Origin: a virus
DNA: 33,511 nt
Reading direction: 5' to 3' (one strand)
Virus record (IMG/VR): IMGVR_UViG_3300019093_000002
Span: 1 to 33,511 of that record
The notes under the pieces are model-generated. The model was not told where the DNA came from. It searched no databases and saw nothing but the letters and a program-made list of their open reading frames with translations. Positions 22,755-30,382 of this stretch are shown piece by piece (position 1 is the first letter of the stretch; each line of letters begins with the position of its first letter). A program made the translations under genes and the position numbers.

Positions 22755-24274
22755 GCGCCCATCCATGAAGTATTAACGCCGCTGCCTTGGGAGTTCACGC
22801 GGCGGGTTGGTTCCGTGTACTGCCGATGCGCCACGGGAAAGGCAAAGGTCACGGCAATCGCGTCTGCCGCGTCAGGTGAAGCCAATCCTCTTGCACGCAT
22901 CTCTTTTTTCCCTTCAAGGAAAATAGTCCCCGATGAATTCGGTTTCTTCATAGGCCCAGTTAGGTCAGCCTTCAACTGCCGGTCTGTGGGAATACTAGCA
23001 GATTTTAGCCACGATCTCATATCGTTCCACATTTCGGCACGCTTATTCCCAAACGCAATAGAGTGTTTTGCCTTGGAACCGAAGTTCACACCGCGCACCT
23101 TATACCTTTGCTCGGTCAGCCGATCTAGTATCCCGTAGCCCAACCCGCCCTCATCAATCACCGTCAGAACAGGCTTGTACTCCTCCATCGCCTCAATGAC
23201 GCGCCCGACAATCGTCATGGTGTCCTCGCCCTGATAACGCTTAATCGCCACAATGTCCCGACCTTGGCGTATCGCAATCACAGTGGCATCAGCACCGCCG
23301 CGGGCCGGATCCACTCCCATCACAATAGGCGCGGTCAGATCCTTGTAACGCGGGCGCTTGGCAGCATCATCCACCAGCAAACCCGATATGAACTGATCTT
23401 CGCCGGCAGACGGAAACTCGCCGTACACCTCAACCTTGGCCTGAGCCGAGTCCTCGCCATACTCTTGAATAATCTGCTCATAGACCGCCTTGTCGGTGTC
23501 CTCCACCGTCCTAGCGTCCACGCACCGCGTGTTCCAAAAATCCCGCTTGGCGTTAAAACACTCAAAGAAATAGCCTTCGTTGCGGCGCGGATTGGAGAAC
23601 GCAAACCAGTATCTATCGGGTGTGTTCTCCGTAAAGAATCCCGCGCCCACTTCCCAAATAGGATTAGGGATACCGCTGGACTCATCAAAGATTAGCATCA
23701 TGCCGTCCTGGTTATGAACACCAGCGTAAGAATCAGGATTCTCCGCAGACCACAGCTTACCCTCGCAGGCCCAATAGCGCGTTCCCTTTTTCAGATCACG
23801 CTCAACCAGTTCCGTCAACCAGTTCGCGGGCACTAGTTTGGTAGCTGATATCTCCCACCAGTGCGAGTTAATCAGCATAGCCGCCCACTTCGTCAAATCG
23901 GCCCAGGTGACCGAGCGCAACTGGTTCTCGGAATTCGCGCTAACCACTACGCTGCCGCCAATCCGTGTTGTCAGCATCCACAGCACCAGCCAGCTAACCA
24001 ATGCCGACTTCCCAATACCGCGCCCAGATGACACCGCCATCCGCACGGTGTCATAGGTAATTTGGCCCTGCTGCTTTTTGATGTGTGCCGTGATGTCTCT
24101 CAGCACCTCGCGCTGCCACTTGCGCGGGCCAGTAAACCTTTCTAATGGCGTGTTCTTGACGCCCCAAGGGAATGCAAACCTTACAAACGCCTCTAGGTCA
24201 TTGGCAATAGCTGGTGACCATAACTCCGTCATCAGCTTTTGCTCTTCCTCGCCTTTGTATATCGGGAGTTGCAT
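22751..24274 (-). CDS. terL: Terminase large subunit (507 aa)
   Basis: This is the packaging motor. The ATPase part has a Walker A-type SSGRGIGKSA (82-91), and Walker B MMLIFDES (192-199). The RNase H-fold nuclease part has GVDPARGGADATV (first Asp at 322), VIDEGGLGYG (Asp374) and SPDAADAIAVTFA (Asp468/Asp471). The length is normal. The start at 24274 overlaps the stop of the 644-aa gene by one base. A headful (P22/Sf6-like) mechanism is suggested by the P22-type head genes, but the terminase class cannot be fixed by eye. Confidence 0.95.
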   Translation of the reverse strand: MQLPIYKGEEEQKLMTELWSPAIANDLEAFVRFAFPWGVKNTPLERFTGPRKWQREVLRDITAHIKKQQGQITYDTVRMAVSSGRGIGKSALVSWLVLWMLTTRIGGSVVVSANSENQLRSVTWADLTKWAAMLINSHWWEISATKLVPANWLTELVERDLKKGTRYWACEGKLWSAENPDSYAGVHNQDGMMLIFDESSGIPNPIWEVGAGFFTENTPDRYWFAFSNPRRNEGYFFECFNAKRDFWNTRCVDARTVEDTDKAVYEQIIQEYGEDSAQAKVEVYGEFPSAGEDQFISGLLVDDAAKRPRYKDLTAPIVMGVDPARGGADATVIAIRQGRDIVAIKRYQGEDTMTIVGRVIEAMEEYKPVLTVIDEGGLGYGILDRLTEQRYKVRGVNFGSKAKHSIAFGNKRAEMWNDMRSWLKSASIPTDRQLKADLTGPMKKPNSSGTIFLEGKKEMRARGLASPDAADAIAVTFAFPVAHRQYTEPTRRVNSQGSGVNTSWMGA

Positions 24275-26208
24275 CAGCGAGAGTTGTCTGGATTTAAGTA
24301 ATTGATTACTGCGCCGGTTCCGGCTGCTGCACCGGCCAATCCTGGCAGCAACGTGGGATCAACTTTGCCGTAGTACAGATTACGCCAATCTGTCTCTTTC
24401 ATAACAGGGTTACGCGCTTGGGTGTATCCGGCTTCTTTGTGCGCGGCCAACGAATCTTTCATTTCTTGCCATGATTGTCTAGGCAAAAATCTGTAATCTG
24501 GATGGGCAAACTCATGCGGCTCCAACCGTTGACGGTAAACGTCCCACTTTCTCCACTGCTCTGGGAATAACTCCAAAACAGGATTTGGACCTCGGGATTC
24601 ATCTACATAATCAACCACTCGCTTATAAAACGGGTTGAAGTCTGTCAATTGTTTTGGCTCATACGCCAACCGGCCAGGCGCTGCAACATCAGGAATGGCA
24701 TTCAATTCGCCAGATGCCAAACGATATTTTTTCTCCATTGAAGAGCCACCAATCACATCAATGGCCGCTTTCTCCACTCGCTTTGTTGGCAATCCCAAAA
24801 TAGCTTCTACGGTTGGCTCAACGCCCAGCTTACCCGCCATGCGCTCACGGAAAGCATCACCAACTAACGGATCATTTAGCATTCGCTCATACGAATTACG
24901 AATCATATGCAAGTCAACTGCCGATGTATTAGCTTTTTCCAAATTCAACCACGGCGTACCAAGTGACGCTGTTTTTGGGCCTAGTCCCGGTACTTGGTTC
25001 ATCACCCTCATAGTGACATCGCGCATAGTCTCGCCAGGCGCCATTTGGAACATCTCCGGCTTATCCAAAATCAGTTTTGCAAGCATGGCCTGGTTCTTCA
25101 GATCCGCAGTGCCCAGCACACCCATGCCACCGCGGGCTGCAGCTTGGACGCCGGTTTGCTGCTGGGCAGTTTGCGACAAACCAGGCTCACCAACGCGGCC
25201 AGCCAATGCCTGCAACTCTTCCATATTCGTCAACCGCATCCGTTGAGCCAAAAACTCATTCGGTGTCAACGGCGCATTCGGAGACAGCAACGCAAAATTC
25301 AGCCGGTTAAAAACATCAACCTGATCAGGATTCTTAACTTCATGCGTGCGAATCAGTTTTTGCATCAAAGCATCATGCGTTGCCTTAGGCAAAGCTGCAG
25401 GATCAATATTGTTAGCCTTCATCCAAAACATATCCGGAATGGTGAACGTACCTTCCAACCCACCAGGAATCTTGATTTCCCGCTTGCTGGTCAAATCAGT
25501 AATCCCCAACGATTGCGGCTCAGTCAACGTCATATTCACGCCATGCTTTTCACCCCATTGCTTCCACTCATCAATGCTCGCCTTGCGGCCTGGCGTTGTG
25601 GCTGGCTGCGCTTTCATAATTTGGCGCGTCATTAATGCCTCGTCAATTGCTGACTGCGGAACAATGCCGGTGTTTTTATATTCTGGGACGCCAAGCAATG
25701 ACCGAATAATGTCCGGCTCATTCCCGACTGCAGCTTTGAGCGCCGCAGCATTTCTAGGTACGCCAGCGCCAACCGTTTTAATACTCCCCCCCACAGGCAA
25801 ATCCTGACCAGCACGAACAATCGCAGGCAACGCTTTAGGCGCAACAATGTTGCCCACAATATTCTGCCCAAGGTTGGCCGCCATGTTCTCCGTGTACTGC
25901 GCCTGCGGCCCAGCGCCAAAGCTGGACAGTGACGGCAGCATCGCCTTAACCCGATCAGACGTAGGTAGCAACGCCTGGGCTGCCATGTTCTTTGCCGTGT
26001 AGCTATCAGGGGCTGCGCCAGACAGCAGTAGCTGCCGCGCTAGTTGCTCAATATCACCAGGCAAACCAGCAACCGTTGCCGCTGTGCCCTTGGCTGCGCC
26101 ATACAGCATCGGGCCTAAACCCTGCGTAAACGCTTCAACCAAATCCTGGCCTGGGTACGCCAGCTTATTCTTTGGCCGCGCTGCGAGTGCGTTGTATCCT
26201 GACGGCAT
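24274..26208 (-). CDS. 644-aa phage protein with HhH-GPD-like signature
   Basis: Residues about 1-200 are Ala/Gly-rich and unassigned, with hydrophobic stretches. The middle has LNFALLSPNAPLTPNEFLAQ (about 303-322), common in large environmental-phage proteins. At 406-414 is VPGLGPKTA, and 16 residues later VDLHMIR (431-437). This mirrors the helix-hairpin-helix LPGVGxKTA and catalytic VDTHxxR of Nth-type DNA glycosylases, with Lys412 and Asp432 in the catalytic positions. The C-terminus ends with another hydrophobic Gly/Ala helix. It lies between the small and large terminase genes. It may be an injected DNA-repair enzyme or a structural protein that reuses the fold. Confidence 0.65.
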   Translation of the reverse strand: MPSGYNALAARPKNKLAYPGQDLVEAFTQGLGPMLYGAAKGTAATVAGLPGDIEQLARQLLLSGAAPDSYTAKNMAAQALLPTSDRVKAMLPSLSSFGAGPQAQYTENMAANLGQNIVGNIVAPKALPAIVRAGQDLPVGGSIKTVGAGVPRNAAALKAAVGNEPDIIRSLLGVPEYKNTGIVPQSAIDEALMTRQIMKAQPATTPGRKASIDEWKQWGEKHGVNMTLTEPQSLGITDLTSKREIKIPGGLEGTFTIPDMFWMKANNIDPAALPKATHDALMQKLIRTHEVKNPDQVDVFNRLNFALLSPNAPLTPNEFLAQRMRLTNMEELQALAGRVGEPGLSQTAQQQTGVQAAARGGMGVLGTADLKNQAMLAKLILDKPEMFQMAPGETMRDVTMRVMNQVPGLGPKTASLGTPWLNLEKANTSAVDLHMIRNSYERMLNDPLVGDAFRERMAGKLGVEPTVEAILGLPTKRVEKAAIDVIGGSSMEKKYRLASGELNAIPDVAAPGRLAYEPKQLTDFNPFYKRVVDYVDESRGPNPVLELFPEQWRKWDVYRQRLEPHEFAHPDYRFLPRQSWQEMKDSLAAHKEAGYTQARNPVMKETDWRNLYYGKVDPTLLPGLAGAAAGTGAVINYLNPDNSR

Positions 26209-26240
26209 GGTGCGTGGAGGGTAGTGGTTGGCTTGGCGCG

Positions 26241-26246
26241 GTTATA
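26241..26246 (-). promoter_or_regulatory. Possible -10 element of a late promoter
   Basis: Minus strand TATAAC lies 33 bases before the ATG at 26208, just after a T-rich tract (complement of the A-runs at 26251-26265). No convincing -35 hexamer is found at 16-18 bases upstream, so the call rests on the -10 and the A+T-rich context. It would drive the packaging and head operon. Confidence 0.25.
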
Positions 26247-26336
26247 GCATAAAAAAAAATAAAAATTGTGCGCGGAGGCTACGTCTCTGTGGCCCTTTCG
26301 CGTCGGCCCTACCCCCCCCTACCGGGCGGGCGGGCC

Positions 26337-26420
26337 ACGGCCAGCGCAGGCGGGCGGCGGGCGGCGCTGACGGCCAGCGCAGGCGGGCGGCGGGCGGCGC
26401 AGGCGGGCGGCGGGCAGCGC
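26337..26420. repeat. G+C-rich direct repeats, 33-bp period
   Basis: The unit beginning ACGGCCAGCGCAGGCGGGCG starts at 26337 and again at 26370, with a third, partial copy (CGCAGGCGGGCGGCGGGC at 26398, 20 bases after the corresponding point in copy 2). The tract is almost pure G+C, in contrast to the A+T-rich sequence on both sides. It is non-coding on both strands except for low-complexity open frames. Confidence 0.85.
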
Positions 26421-26479
26421 ACAATCACTATGCATATGCACTATGCACTATGCACAATCACTATGCATATGCACTATGC
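26421..26479. repeat. Pair of 26-bp direct repeats built of ACTATGC units
   Basis: Copies at 26421-26446 and 26454-26479 are identical and both start ACAATCACTATGCATATGCA. They are 33 bases apart, the same period as the neighbouring G+C-rich repeats. Each contains the perfect palindrome TGCATATGCA, flanked by ACTATGC heptamers, with an extra heptamer between copies. This is iteron-like and could bind a phage protein such as terminase or a replication initiator. Confidence 0.85.
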
Positions 26480-26730
26480 GTTGCCAACCATATCAACATG
26501 GTTACCAATATGATCACTATGTGCAACCACTATTCCTGTGCATAACATTGCTTATGCATTTTCTCCTATGACAAAACGCCGGCATTAATGTAACCCATTG
26601 ATTCCATTAGGATTTTCCCATGTACGTTTTACATAGTTCAACAGAACTACTTAATACAGTGTCCAATATGTGAATGAAAACAAGCTACTTATGGCCTTTT
26701 CTGCTTAAACATTAGGCAAGTGACCATATT

Positions 26731-26780
26731 CTGTGGACAACTTCGGGTACTTTTTACTTTGACCCTGTGGATAACTTCGG
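26731..26780. promoter_or_regulatory. Two DnaA-box-like sites in a direct repeat
   Basis: CTGTGGACAACTTCGG (26731-26746) and CTGTGGATAACTTCGG (26765-26780) form a 16-bp direct repeat with one difference, 34 bases apart. On the minus strand the second contains the consensus DnaA box TTATCCACA (26774-26766); the first contains TTGTCCACA, one mismatch away. The second lies inside the last codons of the terminase small subunit. This may mark a replication origin next to the A+T-rich stretch to the left. Confidence 0.5.
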
Positions 26781-27458
26781 TGTTATGTCCGTGACGTCCA
26801 TTCCGATCTGGACGCGGGAGCGTGCGGCCTCGAGCGCGTCAATGACACTTATGCGGTCATCACGCACGGATACATCAATCTTGTCGCCATACACCTTGGG
26901 ATGCAGCTTGGCCGCGACCCACTTGCGTGCGTCCACTTGCAGGCGCTTCTGCGCTACCCAGGCGCTGATCTCCACGCCTTGCAAGTGGCTGGGTATCTTT
27001 GCGTCCGCCAGTTCAATAATCTCCTCTGCAAGCCGCGACGCTCGAGTCTTCTTCGCCGTCTCATAGGCTTCTGATAGCGCAGGATCCGCGTCTATTAGGC
27101 GCTGCGCGTGCGAATAGCTGATGCCTGGCTCCTTAATCGCCGTTGTCAACGACGCGCCAGCACCTATTTTATCAAATATTCCCTTCCAAATTTCTTTGCC
27201 ATATTCCGTTGGGCGGCCAGCGCCGGGTCGATTCACGCGCGTAGCTATCTCAATATTTCGTGCGCTTTCGCCGCCTTCCGTCGATACAAAAGCACTGCCA
27301 ATTGCCTTTTTCGCAGCACGTTGTGCTGTTTTTGTTTCCGATTGCCCTACAAACGCCATCGCGCTACTTTCTGCGTTTGCCGCTTTGCGCGTGTACTTCC
27401 GCTTCTGCGGTGTCAAAGAGTTTGGTTCCTCTGAATGGCTTGCTGATGTCAATGTCAT
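26754..27458 (-). CDS. Terminase small subunit-like protein (234 aa)
   Basis: Residues about 80-200 resemble the Sf6-type small terminase: RPTEYGKEIWKGIFDKIGAG, ASLTTAIKEPGISYSHAQRL (a helix-turn-helix-like DNA-binding part), then YETAKKTRASRLAEEIIELA and VAQKRLQVDARKWVAAKLHP followed by KVYGDKIDV. The N-terminal 75 residues are basic and low in structure. It should recognise pac and load the large subunit. It overlaps the upstream gene by 95 bases. The ATG at 27458 has GAGGA 9 bases upstream. Confidence 0.87.
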   Translation of the reverse strand: MTLTSASHSEEPNSLTPQKRKYTRKAANAESSAMAFVGQSETKTAQRAAKKAIGSAFVSTEGGESARNIEIATRVNRPGAGRPTEYGKEIWKGIFDKIGAGASLTTAIKEPGISYSHAQRLIDADPALSEAYETAKKTRASRLAEEIIELADAKIPSHLQGVEISAWVAQKRLQVDARKWVAAKLHPKVYGDKIDVSVRDDRISVIDALEAARSRVQIGMDVTDITPKLSTGSK

Positions 27459-28017
27459 TTTTCATGTCCTCAAAACCGCTTGATCCTTGCGCTTCCACTT
27501 TAACCATTGTCGTTCCAGGCAATGCTGCCTTAATATCACGCACCTGGCTTAGTGTTGGCCCGTTCATTACCACTTCCAATTCCGCAAGTGTCCAAACTGA
27601 GCGATTAGCTGGCAGCTTGCGGAACTGGTCGTACCAGGTCGCCATCTGTTTATCCCTGACGATAACCATCAGGCTCCCGTCGCCCATCTGGTACTCCATG
27701 CAATCGATTTTAGGCATCTGCTCTATGCCTGCCTCAGTCGCCCACCTGGTGAGCGCCTTGTAGGCCGCGATCATCCCCTTTACGGCCTTCTCCAACCGTT
27801 CCTCGTCTTGCGCCTGGCTGGCCTCCCAGATGCGCTCCCGCTGTGCGCTGACCTTCCTCCGGAACTCTGCATCCACCAGGTCAATCACTCGGTCTATGCC
27901 CCAGACCTTCTCATGCTCCATCTTCGCGGTCTCCATCTCAACCATGAGCGAATGCTCAAAGACTTTGAAACGGTCGCTCGGATACACATCAGTCTCCAAA
28001 AATTTCTTCGTTGCCAT
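27364..28017 (-). CDS. Hypothetical protein upstream of terminase (217 aa)
   Basis: The ATG at 28017 (MATKKFLETDVYPSDRFKVF) has AGGAG six bases upstream. The protein is helical and charged in its first 100 residues (RRKVSAQRERIWEASQAQDE) and then alpha/beta (IDCMEYQMGDGSLMVIVRDK; WTLAELEVVMNGPTLSQVRD). No domain is recognised. Its last 95 bases overlap the terminase small subunit in another frame, an unusually long overlap. It is the first gene after the iteron-like region and may act in replication or late control. Confidence 0.78.
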   Translation of the reverse strand: MATKKFLETDVYPSDRFKVFEHSLMVEMETAKMEHEKVWGIDRVIDLVDAEFRRKVSAQRERIWEASQAQDEERLEKAVKGMIAAYKALTRWATEAGIEQMPKIDCMEYQMGDGSLMVIVRDKQMATWYDQFRKLPANRSVWTLAELEVVMNGPTLSQVRDIKAALPGTTMVKVEAQGSSGFEDMKNDIDISKPFRGTKLFDTAEAEVHAQSGKRRK

Positions 28018-28061
28018 CCTCAACTCCTCATCTACACAACACTAGACCTAACAGATAGCAT

Positions 28062-28108
28062 CTACGCAACTACACCTTGCATTAAGCAAGGTGTTGCTAG
28101 TTGCGTAG
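28062..28108. repeat. Nested 9+9 bp inverted repeat
   Basis: CTACGCAAC (28062-28070) pairs with GTTGCGTAG (28100-28108), and inside it ACACCTTGC (28072-28080) pairs perfectly with GCAAGGTGT (28086-28094) around the loop ATTAA. The outer arms contain the TACGCAA sites. No T-run follows on the minus strand, so it is not an intrinsic terminator of ordinary type; cruciform or dimer-protein binding are options. Confidence 0.8.
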
Positions 28109-28230
28109 ATTTCTACCTATTTCTACACACTTGCGTATATACGCAATTGCATAGATTTAGCCATCTTGCGTATACTTTTACAACATAAGTACATACGCAA
28201 TTGCCTATACGCAATCTACGCAACTGCGTA
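28062..28230. promoter_or_regulatory. Iteron-like cluster: eight TACGCAA / TTGCGTA sites
   Basis: TACGCAA or its complement occurs at 28063-28069, 28101-28107, 28131-28137, 28140-28146, 28166-28172, 28194-28200, 28208-28214 and 28217-28223, with a ninth partial site TGCGTA at 28225-28230. Two sites form the perfect 16-bp palindrome TTGCGTATATACGCAA at 28131-28146. Two share the extension ATTGC. The cluster fills the gap between the primase-helicase gene and the next gene. It could be an operator array or replication origin. Confidence 0.8.
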
Positions 28231-28239
28231 GACGCACCA

Positions 28240-30312
28240 TCAAAACGGGGAAACATACGGCTCGTCCTTCTTTATTTCTCGCGGCTTGATCCAGCAGTAT
28301 TCACCGACTGATGTCTTGTGGTAGCCCACCAGCCCTTTGTCAAACATGGCCTTCTTGCCGCGATCCCAATCCGTGTAAATGCTCTTGCTGTCGCCCTTGC
28401 GCTTCACAAATGCCTCCCTCCACTCAGCCAACATCACCGTCTTATGGCGCTCCTCACCGACGTTTGTCATGTGCCCGTTCTCGTCCAGTGCCGTCTGGAT
28501 TGACTCAAATGCAGCCAACTGGTTGCCGTACAGCTTGCGTGGCTTGTCTTGTCTTTGCACTGCATCAGCCTGCGCCTGCTGCTGGGTAGCTTCGTCACTT
28601 GCCCTCACGGCCAGGCTAATCTGCGCGTCAGCAATGCCCAATGCGCTGGCCTTAATCTCCACCTTCACCATCTCAAAGCCAATACGCACTCCGTCATGGC
28701 CGTCCTTCTGCTTGCTAATCGTGAGGATGCCGCTGCCCGCTATCGGGCTGGACGGGTTAGGCGTTGCGTCAATCTTCATCAGTTCCAGTTGGGTGTCAAC
28801 TGCTCCGAGCAGGCTGGAATGTCCCCGCAATCCCTTAGTGGCATCCTTACCCGAGTGATGCAGCACCATCATGGCGCATCCCAGCATCCGCTGTATCCTT
28901 CCGGCGTTGTGGATAAACGCTCCCATGTCCTCGCTGTTGTTTTCGTTGCCACCGCCAAATGCCCTAGCTAACGTGTCAATCTGCACAAGTTCAAACTGGA
29001 CGCCTGACTTCTCCATCAGATTCTTGATTGAGGCGACTAATAGGTCGAAGTCCTCGGCGCTCGATCTCATGTTTATGGTTGCCCTGATAACGTATATCTC
29101 GGCTCCAGCTTGCGTGCGGTTGTGCATCTTGCAGGCTTTGATGCGTGCGCCGATGCCGCCAAAGCCTTCTCCTGCTATGTACAGGACAGCACCGGCAGCC
29201 TGCACCTCCCGCCCCATCCACGGCCTGCCCGTTGCCACCGCCTCTGCAATGTCAAGCGCAACAAATGACTTGTAGCTTCCTGGTGGACCGTACAGCGCAG
29301 CAAAAGCCTTCTTCGGCAGGACGTTGTCTATCAACCACTCGACCGGCTCGTCCTCGATGTCATCCCAAGACTCGATGTTTAGCAGTTGCCGTGGGATTAG
29401 GATGGGCGGCTCAGTTCTATCTAAGTTATCGGGTTCTAGCGTAACTTTGGTAGTTTCCACTGGCTCAATCCAATTAGGCGTCAGCACCTGACCCACACTG
29501 GTGATCACCGGTAACGCCTTGGCTAACTCTGCCAGCCTGGTGCGGTCACCGCCATCCGCAACCCACTCGTAGGCATCATCCCCGAGTTCGGGTAGGTTGA
29601 AGTCCAGGACGCGGATTGCCTTAGCGACTGGGAGTAGCGCCTCCACCACCCGCTTGGCGTACTTCCAACCAGGCGCGTCGCAGTCCGGAACCACTATCAC
29701 TACAGCGCCGGTGAAATACTGGGTGATGTCCTCCGGCCAGTGCCCAGCACCAGCGTGCGACGTTGTGGCAATGGCGCCTATGCTGACCAGGGCATCCGCT
29801 GCCTTTTCACCCTCCACCAGGTAGATGGCTCGTCCGGCTTCCCTGGCGTTGATGAGTTCCGGCAGGCGGTAGGGCACTATCCGCGCCCCTGTCATGCTGC
29901 CCTGGCGTCTGCCTGCTGCATCCACCTTGTGCAAGCTGTACGTCTTACCTTTCTCAGAATTTACTTTAAACCGGCGCTTTACAAATAGGGTCTCGCCTTG
30001 CTCATCCTTGTACTCCCACTCGTTCTCCAACTGCGGCATCGTCATCAATTCACCCTTGATAAGTTGGAGACTGTACTCCTGGCGCTGGATGCTTGGCAAT
30101 AGGTTGCGTTCCCTGACAGCGTCAAACACCGAGTGCTGGTCGCATCCGCCATGACAATGAAATAATAATTTTCCATTGTCTTCTTTAACGCTGAGACTCG
30201 GGTTCTTGTCACCGTTGCCGCGGCCATGCCCAGCTACAGGGCAACTCGCAAGCCAGTTCCCGTTAACTTGCTTGGCGTTGCCCAGCGCCTTGGCTATCGT
30301 TTCAGTGTCCAT
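28240..30312 (-). CDS. Primase-helicase fusion (690 aa)
   Basis: An N-terminal zinc-ribbon-like region (CPVAGHG at 24-30; HCHGGCDQH at 52-60) is followed by a TOPRIM domain with YLVEGEKAADAL (164-175) and VVIVVPDCDAPG (204-215), then a RepA/DnaB-type ATPase with Walker A GPPGSYKSF (342-350), Walker B LVQIDTLAR (442-450) and VLHHSGKD (483-490). The C-terminal 100 residues look like a winged-helix region. This protein should prime and unwind at the fork; the phage lacks its own polymerase, so host Pol III is used. It lies between the SSB-like gene and the iteron-like region. Confidence 0.92.
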   Translation of the reverse strand: MDTETIAKALGNAKQVNGNWLASCPVAGHGRGNGDKNPSLSVKEDNGKLLFHCHGGCDQHSVFDAVRERNLLPSIQRQEYSLQLIKGELMTMPQLENEWEYKDEQGETLFVKRRFKVNSEKGKTYSLHKVDAAGRRQGSMTGARIVPYRLPELINAREAGRAIYLVEGEKAADALVSIGAIATTSHAGAGHWPEDITQYFTGAVVIVVPDCDAPGWKYAKRVVEALLPVAKAIRVLDFNLPELGDDAYEWVADGGDRTRLAELAKALPVITSVGQVLTPNWIEPVETTKVTLEPDNLDRTEPPILIPRQLLNIESWDDIEDEPVEWLIDNVLPKKAFAALYGPPGSYKSFVALDIAEAVATGRPWMGREVQAAGAVLYIAGEGFGGIGARIKACKMHNRTQAGAEIYVIRATINMRSSAEDFDLLVASIKNLMEKSGVQFELVQIDTLARAFGGGNENNSEDMGAFIHNAGRIQRMLGCAMMVLHHSGKDATKGLRGHSSLLGAVDTQLELMKIDATPNPSSPIAGSGILTISKQKDGHDGVRIGFEMVKVEIKASALGIADAQISLAVRASDEATQQQAQADAVQRQDKPRKLYGNQLAAFESIQTALDENGHMTNVGEERHKTVMLAEWREAFVKRKGDSKSIYTDWDRGKKAMFDKGLVGYHKTSVGEYCWIKPREIKKDEPYVSPF

Positions 30313-30336
30313 TGTCTCGTTCTCAGTTTTTAGAGG

Positions 30337-30367
30337 AAAAAAAGGCGGTGGAGATCAACCCACCGCC
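30337..30367 (-). terminator. Strong intrinsic terminator between SSB-like and primase-helicase genes
   Basis: On the minus strand GGCGGTGG (30367-30360) pairs with CCACCGCC (30351-30344) around an 8-base loop, followed by seven T (30343-30337). It starts 15 bases after the SSB-like stop and lies 25 bases before the primase-helicase ATG. It should uncouple the two genes or act as an attenuator. Confidence 0.9.
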
Positions 30368-30382
30368 TCACCAGACTACTGG

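Larger units (their letters stand above)
26209..26753 (-). other. 545-bp repeat-rich non-coding region between terminase small subunit and the 644-aa gene
   Basis: No convincing gene is seen. From right to left it holds two DnaA-box-like sites (26731-26780, the second inside the terS end), an A+T-rich stretch (26540-26730), ACTATGC repeats (26421-26479), very G+C-rich 33-bp repeats (26337-26420), and a poly-A tract (26251-26259, and a second run to 26265) with a -10-like TATAAC on the minus strand (26246-26241), 33 bases before the ATG of the 644-aa gene. The abrupt base-composition steps suggest a cis-acting region such as pac, an origin or a late promoter. Confidence 0.6.

Noticed and set aside
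26337-26479. CRISPR array
   Set aside because: The period is 33 bp but there are no unique spacers; the repeats abut and are low-complexity, and no cas genes are present. The Cas4-like nuclease is a phage recombination-type enzyme located elsewhere.
26228-26545. Open frames on both strands through the G+C-rich repeats
   Set aside because: They encode only low-complexity repeats (RRAAGGADGQ-type and PPAARLRWP-type) created by the DNA repeat and have no ribosome site.
28072-28094. Intrinsic terminator after the primase-helicase gene
   Set aside because: The 9-bp stem is perfect but no T-run follows on the minus strand, and it is nested in the TACGCAA array, so a protein-binding or cruciform role is more likely.
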